Below the pieces are notes generated by a model. That model saw only the letters and a program-made list of their open reading frames with translations, was not told the origin of the DNA and made no database searches. A stretch of DNA of 34,721 nt from Rathayibacter rhapontici (GTDB taxonomy: Bacteria; Actinomycetota; Actinomycetes; Actinomycetales; Microbacteriaceae). The stretch lies in NCBI RefSeq assembly GCF_001995175.1, contig NZ_MUKN01000041.1, positions 1 through 34,721 of the forward strand. The letters are read 5' to 3'. Shown here one piece after another: positions 1-6,061 of this stretch; positions within the stretch are counted from its first letter, which is position 1; each line of letters opens with the position of its first letter. A program made the translations under genes and the position numbers.

Positions 1-480
1 CGAGTAGAGGGGGGTGGATCCGGCGGGTACTCCGGGAGCGGCGGTGACGGTGCCGTTGCTGTAGACGCCGAAGGTGCCGTCGCGGAACTTGACGGGGATG
101 GACCAGCCTCCGCCGTCGTTGAACGGCTGGCCGACGCTGTCGACGTTGGGAACGGTGACGGCGCCGTCCGGGGCGACGATGTCGCCGGAAGGGGTGAGGA
201 ACACTTCTGCGTAAAGGGGGGTCGACCCAGCGGGGACGCCCGCCGCAGGGGTCACGGCACCGTTCTTGTAGACGCCGAAGGTGCCGTCGCGGAACTTGAC
301 GGGGATGGACCAGCTGCCGCCGTCGTTGAACGCCTGGCCGACGCTGTCGACGTTGGCGACCGTGACGGCGCCGTTCGGCGCGACGATGTTGCCCGTGGGG
401 GTGAGGAATACCTGCGAGTACACGGGGGTGGATCCGGCGGGCACTCCAGGAGCGGCGGTGACGGTGCCGTTGCTGTAGAC
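1..480 (-). repeat. 207-bp in-frame tandem repeat
   Basis: The string gtagacgccgaag begins at 61, 268 and 475, giving two intervals of exactly 207 bp (69 codons). Two complete units and part of a third lie in the window. The units are close in DNA as well as protein, with mostly scattered substitutions, suggesting recent duplication or ongoing homogenisation. Confidence 0.93.
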
Positions 481-924
481 GCCGAAGCCTCCGGAGACGA
501 ACGGGGCGGTAACGGTCGCTGATCCACTGGCGGCGCCGGACGTCGCCACGAAGGTAGATGAACCGCCTGCCGCGGGAACGCGAACGGGCGGCAACGCCAG
601 GCTGCCATCGCCCACGGTCACCCCAGAGAAGCTCGTCGTCCCGTCCTCGAAGGTGTAACCGTCTGTCAGCACGACCGTGACAGGGGTGTTCGGACTCGCC
701 ACGCCGGCGGTGGTCGCGGTGACGGAGACTCCGTTCAAGCGAGTGCAGGCGGTGCCCTGGTATGCGGCCTGATTGAAGGTCAGAACCACGGTCGCCGATG
801 CTGCGGCAGCAGGCGTGGCGGTTGCCAGTGCGACAACCGGGATCGTCCAGGCGGCGCCGGCGACGATGGTGCGACGCAGGACGTTGCCGTCAGCATCTCG
901 TTCATAGGTGATGTAGTCACTCAT
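1..924 (-). CDS. Secreted repeat protein, N-terminal part (runs off window)
   Basis: The frame is open from an ATG at 924 to the window edge (308 codons, no stop). AAGGAG lies 6 bases before the ATG. Residues 17-42 look like an export signal: two arginines (RRTIVAG), a hydrophobic stretch with AAWTIPVVALATATPAAA, then Ala-Ser. This RR-GAAW-P style resembles Tat-type signals of actinobacterial surface proteins. Residues 43-147 are Thr/Val/Gly-rich, probably beta-structured. From residue 148 a 69-residue unit repeats in tandem (148-216, 217-285, 286 onward), each beginning GVYxNGxVT and containing NVDSVGQxFNDGG and SWSIPVKFRDGTF or close variants. In DNA the period is exactly 207 bp. I recognise no named family; adhesin, cell-surface or extracellular binding roles are all possible. 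The gene diverges from the AraC-type regulator at 1084, which may control it. Total length and any anchor are unknown because the C-terminus is outside the window. Confidence 0.85.
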   Translation of the reverse strand, partial: MSDYITYERDADGNVLRRTIVAGAAWTIPVVALATATPAAAASATVVLTFNQAAYQGTACTRLNGVSVTATTAGVASPNTPVTVVLTDGYTFEDGTTSFSGVTVGDGSLALPPVRVPAAGGSSTFVATSGAASGSATVTAPFVSGGFGVYSNGTVTAAPGVPAGSTPVYSQVFLTPTGNIVAPNGAVTVANVDSVGQAFNDGGSWSIPVKFRDGTFGVYKNGAVTPAAGVPAGSTPLYAEVFLTPSGDIVAPDGAVTVPNVDSVGQPFNDGGGWSIPVKFRDGTFGVYSNGTVTAAPGVPAGSTPLYS

Positions 925-1003
925 TGAGCACTCCTTGTTGAGGATTAGTCGATCGCTGCAATAGTGACGAACCTTCGGCATCAGTAACGCGAATCGGCGA
1001 AAA

Positions 1004-1043
1004 TTTCCGATACCGTACGTCCGTTTCCGAAAGCGTCCGTAAA
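1004..1043. promoter_or_regulatory. Direct repeat, candidate AraC-type operator
   Basis: TTTCCGA occurs at 1004-1010 and again at 1024-1030, a 20-bp step (about two helical turns), and CGTCCG follows each copy at 1018 and 1034. The site lies in the divergent gap between the repeat protein (start 924) and the AraC-family gene (start 1084). AraC-type proteins commonly bind direct half-sites on one DNA face, so this is a plausible operator. The link is inference. Confidence 0.4.
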
Positions 1044-1083
1044 GTCGTCCTGGGGTCAGCCGGTCCTGTGATTTGCTGACCCT

Positions 1084-1959
1084 ATGAACAGGGAGGGAGG
1101 CGAAGCGGCGGAGTGGCTTCTCGAACGCGGAATTGTCGTCGACAACGACGCTCGCGTTTCAGCGGACGAATTAAGGGTGGATAAGTGGAGGATTCTCCGG
1201 ATGTGGCACACGGCGGCGCGAGGAAGATTCAAACCGTCCGAGCAGTCGTTTCTACTCGTTCTTCAACTCGAGGGCGCAATAACGTGCTCAGTGCGAGTAG
1301 CGGCAACGCGCGAGAAAACACGCGCGCTCGAGCTAGGTGCCGGTGACAGTCTCCTAGTTCCTCCGGGCGCGGAGGTTGCGTTTTTTGCAGGGCGTCCGAC
1401 TGCTCGCGTCGAAGTGGAGCTGCGCCCTTCCGGCACGTTGACGTCGAACACGGTGGGCTGGAACTTGGCCTCGAAACGGGCCGATCGATCCTGGACTGCA
1501 CCAGCAGTGGTCTCGCTCGTCAACTCGGCACTGAATGCCTCGCTCGCGCCCACTGACGATCACTTCGATCTGTTCGCAGATGCCCTTTGGAGTTGCTTCT
1601 ACGCAGAATCACAACGCATGACACATCCCTCTTCTTCGCGACGCCTGACCGGCGATACCCTCATTCGCGAGATCGAGCGGAACATTGAACTACATGCGAG
1701 CGACCCGGATTTCTCTGTGGACCTGCTCGCCAAACATCTTGGGTTCACCCCTCGTCATATCGTCAATGTTCTCACTGCGAAGGGGTTGCCTTCGCCCGGC
1801 AAACTGATCCGGGCACAAAGACTACGAACGGCGCTCCAATTACTGGAAGAACAAGCGGTATCTGAAACGCGTATCACCATGGATGAACTAGCGCGATGGT
1901 CCGGTTTCGGTTCTCGAACGAGCCTAAGAAGGGCACTCGAGGCACAGGAAACTCCCTGA
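1084..1959 (+). CDS. AraC-family transcriptional regulator
   Basis: This 291-residue protein has the two-part build of AraC regulators. Residues 40-120 look like a cupin-type sensor barrel (motif LELGAGDSLLVPPGAEVAFF). Residues about 190-288 form a double helix-turn-helix: LLAKHLGFTPRHIVNVL in the first and MDELARWSGFGSRTSLRRAL in the second. It is probably a cytoplasmic DNA-binding regulator; its ligand is unknown. The ATG at 1084 has no clear ribosome site. An in-frame ATG at 1201 is preceded by GGAGG at about 9 bases, but starting there would remove part of the sensor domain. Base composition is clearly less GC-rich than the neighbours (stretches such as ttaagggtggataag), a sign of transfer or a different history. 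It diverges from the repeat protein, its most likely target. Confidence 0.8.
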   Translation: MNREGGEAAEWLLERGIVVDNDARVSADELRVDKWRILRMWHTAARGRFKPSEQSFLLVLQLEGAITCSVRVAATREKTRALELGAGDSLLVPPGAEVAFFAGRPTARVEVELRPSGTLTSNTVGWNLASKRADRSWTAPAVVSLVNSALNASLAPTDDHFDLFADALWSCFYAESQRMTHPSSSRRLTGDTLIREIERNIELHASDPDFSVDLLAKHLGFTPRHIVNVLTAKGLPSPGKLIRAQRLRTALQLLEEQAVSETRITMDELARWSGFGSRTSLRRALEAQETP

Positions 1960-2346
1960 GCGCGCGCAAGTCGGCTTGTGGCCAGGGCGGGGGTCGATCC
2001 GGTGCAGTGCTCGAGAACGATCGTTTCCGGGACATTGCAGGAGCACCCGGCCAGCGAGCTCGATGCGCCGCGAAGAGTCGTCCTGAAACTCTGTGCCGGG
2101 AATTGTTCGTGCCGGAACGGCCGTCGATCCCTTGTCGGGCCGGCGGTACGCAGCGGGAAGGAGCTAGCAGTAGCACCATCGGTTACGCGCGCGCCTGTCG
2201 CGCGACCAGAACTCTGCTGCTCAGAACGTGGAGTTGCGCATGGCTGAGCCGCCTCGACCTCCGTGAGCTGACTCGCTGCTCGTTCGCCGTTCCGATCGTC
2301 TCGGCGGCACCGCGCCAGTCGTGAGCGAGACAATCGGGGGCCTCGC
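1960..2346. other. Intergenic stretch, no supported gene
   Basis: These 387 bases lie between the AraC regulator and the end of the P450 gene. Several overlapping open frames cross it on both strands, but none has a family resemblance, a good ribosome site or consistent codon use. I see no gene here apart from the terminator hairpin that follows. Confidence 0.6.
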
Positions 2347-2376
2347 GCGTCCGGAGCCGCATCGAGCCCCGGACGC
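2347..2376 (-). terminator. Hairpin at the end of the P450 gene
   Basis: GCGTCCGG at 2347-2354 pairs perfectly with CCGGACGC at 2369-2376, with a 14-base loop. The proximal arm touches the stop codon of the minus-strand P450 gene. There is no T tract, which is usual for actinobacterial terminators. Confidence 0.5.
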
Positions 2377-3608
2377 TACGCCCGGAACGTCACCACGAAC
2401 CCATCGGTCGGCTCCGTCGGGAACGAGCGGAGGCTGATCGAGAAGTCCTGGCCCGGCGACACGTCGTACGGGTGCCCGGTCGTGAGCAGCTCGAGCGCCT
2501 CCGCCAGGAGGTCGACGGTCGCGGGTTCGCCCGGGCAGCGGTGGCCGTCGCCGTAGTGGCCGCCGCCCTGGGCGATGAAGCCGTTGCGGTCGACGGGGGC
2601 GAGGAAGCGCGACGGGTCGAAGGTCTCGGGGGCGTCCCAGTGGGCGACCGCGTGGTCCGTCGCGTACAGGTCCAGGAGGAACCACTGGCCCGCGGGCAGG
2701 GTCTCGCCCTTGAAGGGCAGTCCCGTGCGCGCGCGTCCGCCGACCATCGGGAAGAAGGGGTAGAAGCGGCGGACCTCGTTCGCGAAGGCGGCGCGCTCCT
2801 CGGGCTGCTCGAGCCGGTCGCGCCACTCCGGGTGCTCGTGCAGCGCCAGAGCGGCGAAGACGATGAAGCGGCCGACGGCGACCGTGGGGCGGAGCAGATT
2901 GAGCAGCTCCACCGCGGCGACCTCGGTCGGCAGTACGGCGCCGTCCTCTTCGGCGTGCGCGATCCGGTCGACGGTCGACGCGGCGCCCTCCTCGGGCGGC
3001 AGGCCGGCAGTGCGGCTCGCCTCGATCAGGCTCTGCGCCCAGTGCTCGGTGCGCCGACGGCGCAGGCGCGCGGCCCAGTTCGGCGGACCGAAGCGCCCGG
3101 CGTTGTCGACCATGCTGCGGAGCTCGTCGGAGCGCTGCTGCGCCTCCTCCTCGCTCAGCGCGATGCCGGCCCAGGCGAGGACCGACCGCCCGAGGACCTC
3201 GGCCGCCATGTCCTGCAGCGGCACCGGGGTTCCGGCGAAGCGAGCCGCCGAGCGCTGCCACTCGAGGGCGAACGCGCTGACGAGGCGCGAGCGCTCGTCG
3301 GCGGTCTCGACGAGGGAGAGGAACAGCCGCTTGCGGCGGTGGTGCTGCTCGTCCTCGAGGGTCTGCACGCTGCCCTCGTCCTGCAGGAGGTGCAGGACGG
3401 AACCGGGCAGGGCGCCCGCCCGGTCGAAGCGGCCCCCTTCGTAGAAGAAGCGGGCCGCCTCGATGCCCCGGGCCACCACGACGGGTCTGCCGAGGATCCG
3501 GGTGCGGAAGGCGTCGGCGTCGACCCGCGCGAAGTGCCTGGTGCCGAAGAGGTAGCCGTCGGCGAGGACGGCCGCCGTGCTGTCGAGACCGCCGAGCGCG
3601 GGGATCAC
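2376..3608 (-). CDS. Cytochrome P450 of the CYP152 (fatty-acid peroxygenase) family
   Basis: About 410 residues, close to CYP152 members such as P450-BSbeta. The heme-ligand motif GGGHYGDGHRCPGE places the cysteine at about residue 358. Arg240-Pro241 in LLRPTVAVGRF match the Arg-Pro pair that binds the fatty-acid carboxylate in this family; LALHEHPEW follows as expected. CYP152 enzymes use hydrogen peroxide instead of a redox partner to alpha/beta-hydroxylate or decarboxylate fatty acids, and no ferredoxin or reductase gene lies nearby. The start is a GTG at 3608, two bases after the stop of the small acidic gene; from there the N-terminus (LADGYLFGTRHFARVDADAF) aligns with known members. No strong ribosome site is visible, so translation may depend on the upstream gene. 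A much longer open frame continues upstream but is an artefact of high GC. Confidence 0.88.
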   Translation of the reverse strand: MIPALGGLDSTAAVLADGYLFGTRHFARVDADAFRTRILGRPVVVARGIEAARFFYEGGRFDRAGALPGSVLHLLQDEGSVQTLEDEQHHRRKRLFLSLVETADERSRLVSAFALEWQRSAARFAGTPVPLQDMAAEVLGRSVLAWAGIALSEEEAQQRSDELRSMVDNAGRFGPPNWAARLRRRRTEHWAQSLIEASRTAGLPPEEGAASTVDRIAHAEEDGAVLPTEVAAVELLNLLRPTVAVGRFIVFAALALHEHPEWRDRLEQPEERAAFANEVRRFYPFFPMVGGRARTGLPFKGETLPAGQWFLLDLYATDHAVAHWDAPETFDPSRFLAPVDRNGFIAQGGGHYGDGHRCPGEPATVDLLAEALELLTTGHPYDVSPGQDFSISLRSFPTEPTDGFVVTFRA

Positions 3609-3610
3609 GC

Positions 3611-3832
3611 TCAGTCCGTCGGCTCGCTGACGCCGGCGTCGAGGTCGTCGTCGTCGACGGCGGTCGTCACGTCCTCGGCGGTCGACTGCGCGTCGCCGGT
3701 CTGCGCGTCGCCGCCCTGACCGTTCCCGATCTGCGCGTCGTCGCCCTCGGCCTGCGAGGGCTTGTCCACTCCGGCGTCGTCCACCGTGTCGTGGTTCTGC
3801 GGGTTGTCCTGGGGTCCGTCGGTCGCGCTCAT
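3611..3832 (-). CDS. Small acidic hypothetical protein upstream of CYP152
   Basis: 73 residues, rich in Asp, Gln, Asn, Gly and Thr with almost no hydrophobic core (GDDAQIGNGQGGDAQTGDAQ, VDDDDLDAGV), so probably intrinsically disordered. ATG at 3832 is preceded by GAGGAG at 7 bases, a good ribosome site, and a TAGCGT -10-like box lies at 3871-3876 on the same strand. Its TGA is two bases before the GTG of the P450 gene, so the two are almost certainly one transcript. No family recognised. It may act as a leader that couples translation to the P450, or as a small hydrophilic stress-type protein; neither is shown. Confidence 0.65.
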   Translation of the reverse strand: MSATDGPQDNPQNHDTVDDAGVDKPSQAEGDDAQIGNGQGGDAQTGDAQSTAEDVTTAVDDDDLDAGVSEPTD

Positions 3833-3940
3833 GCTGGGTCTCCTCTCGGGCGGCCGGATGCCGCACCCTCACGCTAGGGAGCGGAGCCGCCCGTGCTGAA
3901 GCCGGTTGACGGCGACCGGGACCGGCTGGCATCCTCGCGC

Positions 3941-4021
3941 GGCAGCGGCAGCGGCAGCGGCAGCGTCGGTCAACGGCAGCGGCAGCGGCAGCGTCGGTCA
4001 ACGGCAGCGGCACCGTCGGCG
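3941..4021. repeat. GGCAGC hexamer tandem array with 10-bp spacers
   Basis: Runs of GGCAGC (four, three, then one and a variant) are separated by GTCGGTCAAC, giving a higher-order repeat of about 28-34 bp. The array lies between the small acidic gene and the DUF6328 stop codon at 4022, so it does not interrupt a supported gene. It is a likely length-variable locus. Confidence 0.8.
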
Positions 4022-4522
4022 TCAGCCGCGCGCTCGCCTCCGCAGGATCACCGGCGCACTCGTCCACGCCGCCGCGATGATCAGCAGCACCGCCCCGCCC
4101 GCGATCAGCCCCGCCGTCGGAGTCAGCACGAAGTCGAACACGAACGTCACGACGCCCACGAACAGGAGCGACCCCGCCGCGAGGCAGGTCAGCACGATCT
4201 GGTTGCCGAACTTCACCAGCTCGGCCTTCCGGCCGCGCGCGAACAGCAGCCGGTGCACGACCACCGGCGCCAGGGCCAGCACCGTCACCGTGGCCGCCAG
4301 GAACACCAGCACGAGGTACAGCGCCACATCCGGCGGCGCGAGCTCGGTGAAGCGCTGCTGGAAGCAGAGCGTCAGCAGGAAGCCGCCCAGGATCTGGGTG
4401 CCGGTCTGCACGACCCGCAGCTCCTGCAGGATCTCGTTCCAGTTGCGGTCCGAGCGCTCTTCGGGGGTCTCGTCGCGTCCGGTGCCCGGCCCGGTGCGCT
4501 CCTCGGCGTCCTGTCCTGTCAT
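4022..4522 (-). CDS. DUF6328 family four-helix membrane protein
   Basis: About 166 residues from the ATG at 4522. A polar N-terminus carries GRDETPEERSDRNWNE, then ILQELRVVQTGTQILGGFLL, the conserved entry to DUF6328 proteins. Four membrane segments are visible at about 41-56, 66-89, 107-132 and 137-160, ending in a basic RRRARG tail. Function in the family is unknown. The open frame extends 39 codons upstream, but those residues are unlike the family and overlap the promoter and start of the divergent arsenate reductase gene, so 4522 is preferred even though its ribosome site is weak. Confidence 0.75.
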   Translation of the reverse strand: MTGQDAEERTGPGTGRDETPEERSDRNWNEILQELRVVQTGTQILGGFLLTLCFQQRFTELAPPDVALYLVLVFLAATVTVLALAPVVVHRLLFARGRKAELVKFGNQIVLTCLAAGSLLFVGVVTFVFDFVLTPTAGLIAGGAVLLIIAAAWTSAPVILRRRARG

Positions 4523-4598
4523 GGACAGGAGGGTAGCGCCGTCGTTCACCGGGACGCGCCATACTCGTCGGGCCGATCCCCATCCCCGAGGAGACCCC

Positions 4599-5000
4599 GT
4601 GAACGACACCCCCAGCGTCCTGTTCGTCTGCATCCACAACGCCGGCCGCTCGCAGATGGCCGCCGGCTACCTGACGAGCTTCTCCGGGGGCCGCGTCCAG
4701 GTCCGCTCGGGCGGGTCCGAGCCGGGCGAGAGCATCAACGCCGTCGCGGTCGCCGCGATGGCGGAGGAGGGGATCGACATCTCGCACGAGGTCCCGCAGT
4801 TGATGACGACCGAGCAGGTCCGCGAGTCCGACGTCGTCATCACCATGGGCTGCGGCGACGTCTGCCCGATCTTCCCTGGCAAGCGCTACGAGGATTGGGA
4901 GCTCGCCGACCCGGCCGGACTCCCGCTCGAGCAGGTGCGGCCGATCCGCGACGACATCCGTGGCCGCGTGGAGCGCCTGGTCGCCGAGCTGCTCGGCTGA
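4599..5000 (+). CDS. arsC: Arsenate reductase, low-molecular-weight phosphatase fold
   Basis: 133 residues starting at GTG 4599, with GAGGAG 6 bases upstream. Residues 7-20 hold the phosphatase loop VLFVCIHNAGRSQM with the nucleophile Cys11 and Arg17. The HNAGRSQ form is typical of arsenate reductases, and the late block GKRYEDWELADPAG with the general-acid Asp is present. Actinobacterial members of this type (for example in Corynebacterium) reduce arsenate using mycothiol and mycoredoxin; that mechanism is inferred here. No arsR, acr3 or arsB gene adjoins it, so it stands alone. A CATACT -10-like element lies at 4560-4565. A protein tyrosine phosphatase role is the alternative, but the loop sequence favours arsenate. 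Confidence 0.85.
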   Translation: MNDTPSVLFVCIHNAGRSQMAAGYLTSFSGGRVQVRSGGSEPGESINAVAVAAMAEEGIDISHEVPQLMTTEQVRESDVVITMGCGDVCPIFPGKRYEDWELADPAGLPLEQVRPIRDDIRGRVERLVAELLG

Positions 5001-5035
5001 CGCCTCGGAGCGATGCTCGGCTGACGCCTCAGAGC
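4990..5035. repeat. 24-bp-period duplication at the arsC / ROK kinase junction
   Basis: TGCTCGGCTGACGCCTC is present at 4990-5006 and 5014-5030, and the following GGAGC/AGAGC extends the match to 22 bp with one difference. The first copy contains the arsC stop codon and the second reaches the stop of the convergent kinase gene. Confidence 0.85.
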
Positions 5036-5940
5036 AGCGACTGCGCGAGCGACACTGCTCCGCGCACGCCCGACTCGTCGCCGAGACCGGGTCGCACGAT
5101 CCGGATGCGCCCCGCCGCCGTCCCCGTCGCGCCCGGTGCGCCCATCAGACGCTCCACCTCCGACTCGACCGCCGCGAGGAGGCCCGGCGTCTTCGAGACG
5201 CCGCCCCCGAGGATCGCGAGGCGCACTCCCGCGACGTACGCGAGCGTCGCCACGAGCTGGGCGAGGTAGAAGGAGCTGAAGCGGAGGTTCGTCGCGGCGT
5301 CCTCCGGGCCCAGGCTCGAGCCGTCGACGCCCCAGCGGGCGCTGATGGCGGGCCCGGCGACGAGCCCCTCGAGGCAGTCGCCGTGGAACGGGCAGGTCCC
5401 GGCGAACGTGTCCTCCGGGTGGCGGCGGGGGAGGAGGTGCGCGACCTCGGGCCAGCCGCTGCCGGCGAGGAGGCGACCGCCGGCGAGCAGCCCGCCGCCG
5501 ACTCCGGTGCCGACCGTGAGGTAGACCACGTCGCTCTCGCCGACGGCCGCGCCCCACCGCGACTCGCCGAGGGCGGCGCCGTTCACGTCGGTGACGAGAG
5601 CGGTGCGCGCGCCCGGGGCCGCGGCTCCGATCGGGCCGAGCACGTCGACGCCCTCCCAGCCGATCTTGGGCGTCGAGGTCAGGTGCCCGTAGGTGGGCGA
5701 CTGCGGATCGACGTCGAGCGGCCCGAACGAGGCGACGCCGACCGCCGCGACGGTGCCGTCGACTCCGTGGCCGCGGACGAACGCGGCGATGTCGGCGAGC
5801 GTCTCGACCGGACCGCGGGTGGGCAGCGTGGTCGTCGCGAGGAGGCGCTCCGGCTCGTCGAGCGCGGCGACGGCGGCGACGACCTTGGTGCCCCCGGTCT
5901 CGATCCCGACGAGGAGAGGGCGTGCGCTGAGGGTGCTCAT
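5029..5940 (-). CDS. ROK family sugar kinase, probable fructokinase
   Basis: 303 residues from ATG 5940 with GGAG just upstream. The N-terminal phosphate loop GIETGGTKVVAAVA, the second phosphate motif VGTGVGGGLLAGG and the ROK zinc site CPFHGDCLEGLVAGPAI are all present, followed by ARWG. This exact zinc-site wording is typical of bacterial ROK fructokinases (ATP + fructose to fructose 6-phosphate), though some act on mannose or glucose. The expected EMGH before the zinc site reads EVAH, a small deviation. It converges on arsC with a 28-bp gap and is followed on its upstream side by the terminator of the surface-protein gene, so it has its own promoter. No sugar transporter is adjacent. Confidence 0.85.
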   Translation of the reverse strand: MSTLSARPLLVGIETGGTKVVAAVAALDEPERLLATTTLPTRGPVETLADIAAFVRGHGVDGTVAAVGVASFGPLDVDPQSPTYGHLTSTPKIGWEGVDVLGPIGAAAPGARTALVTDVNGAALGESRWGAAVGESDVVYLTVGTGVGGGLLAGGRLLAGSGWPEVAHLLPRRHPEDTFAGTCPFHGDCLEGLVAGPAISARWGVDGSSLGPEDAATNLRFSSFYLAQLVATLAYVAGVRLAILGGGVSKTPGLLAAVESEVERLMGAPGATGTAAGRIRIVRPGLGDESGVRGAVSLAQSLL

Positions 5941-6005
5941 GGAGTCTCCGGGAGTGTGTGTCCGACGTCGGCCCTCCGACAGTAGTGGGCCGACGCGGGA
6001 CGACG

Positions 6006-6049
6006 GAACGCCCCGCCCGACCGCGCGGAGGCGGTGGGACGGGGCGTTC
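6006..6049 (-). terminator. Long hairpin after the cell-wall-binding gene
   Basis: GAACGCCCCG (6006-6015) pairs with CGGGGCGTTC (6040-6049), and the inner parts CCC-ACCGC and GCGGTGGG pair with one bulged base. It lies 12 bases past the stop at 6062 of the minus-strand surface-protein gene. Confidence 0.75.
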
Positions 6050-6061
6050 GCGGGGGACGGC

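Noticed and set aside
1896-2324. 142-codon plus-strand frame after the AraC gene
   Set aside because: Overlaps the AraC C-terminus in another frame, has no ribosome site and no family resemblance.
3609-4787. Very long minus-strand open frame (803 codons) joining the P450 to upstream sequence
   Set aside because: Upstream of 3608 it is Arg/Ala-rich nonsense overlapping the small acidic gene, the hexamer array and DUF6328 in other frames. High GC removes stops; only the P450 part is real.
5693-5940. ROK gene as a NagC/XylR-type transcriptional repressor
   Set aside because: No N-terminal helix-turn-helix precedes the phosphate loop, which begins at residue 9, so it is a kinase and not a ROK repressor.
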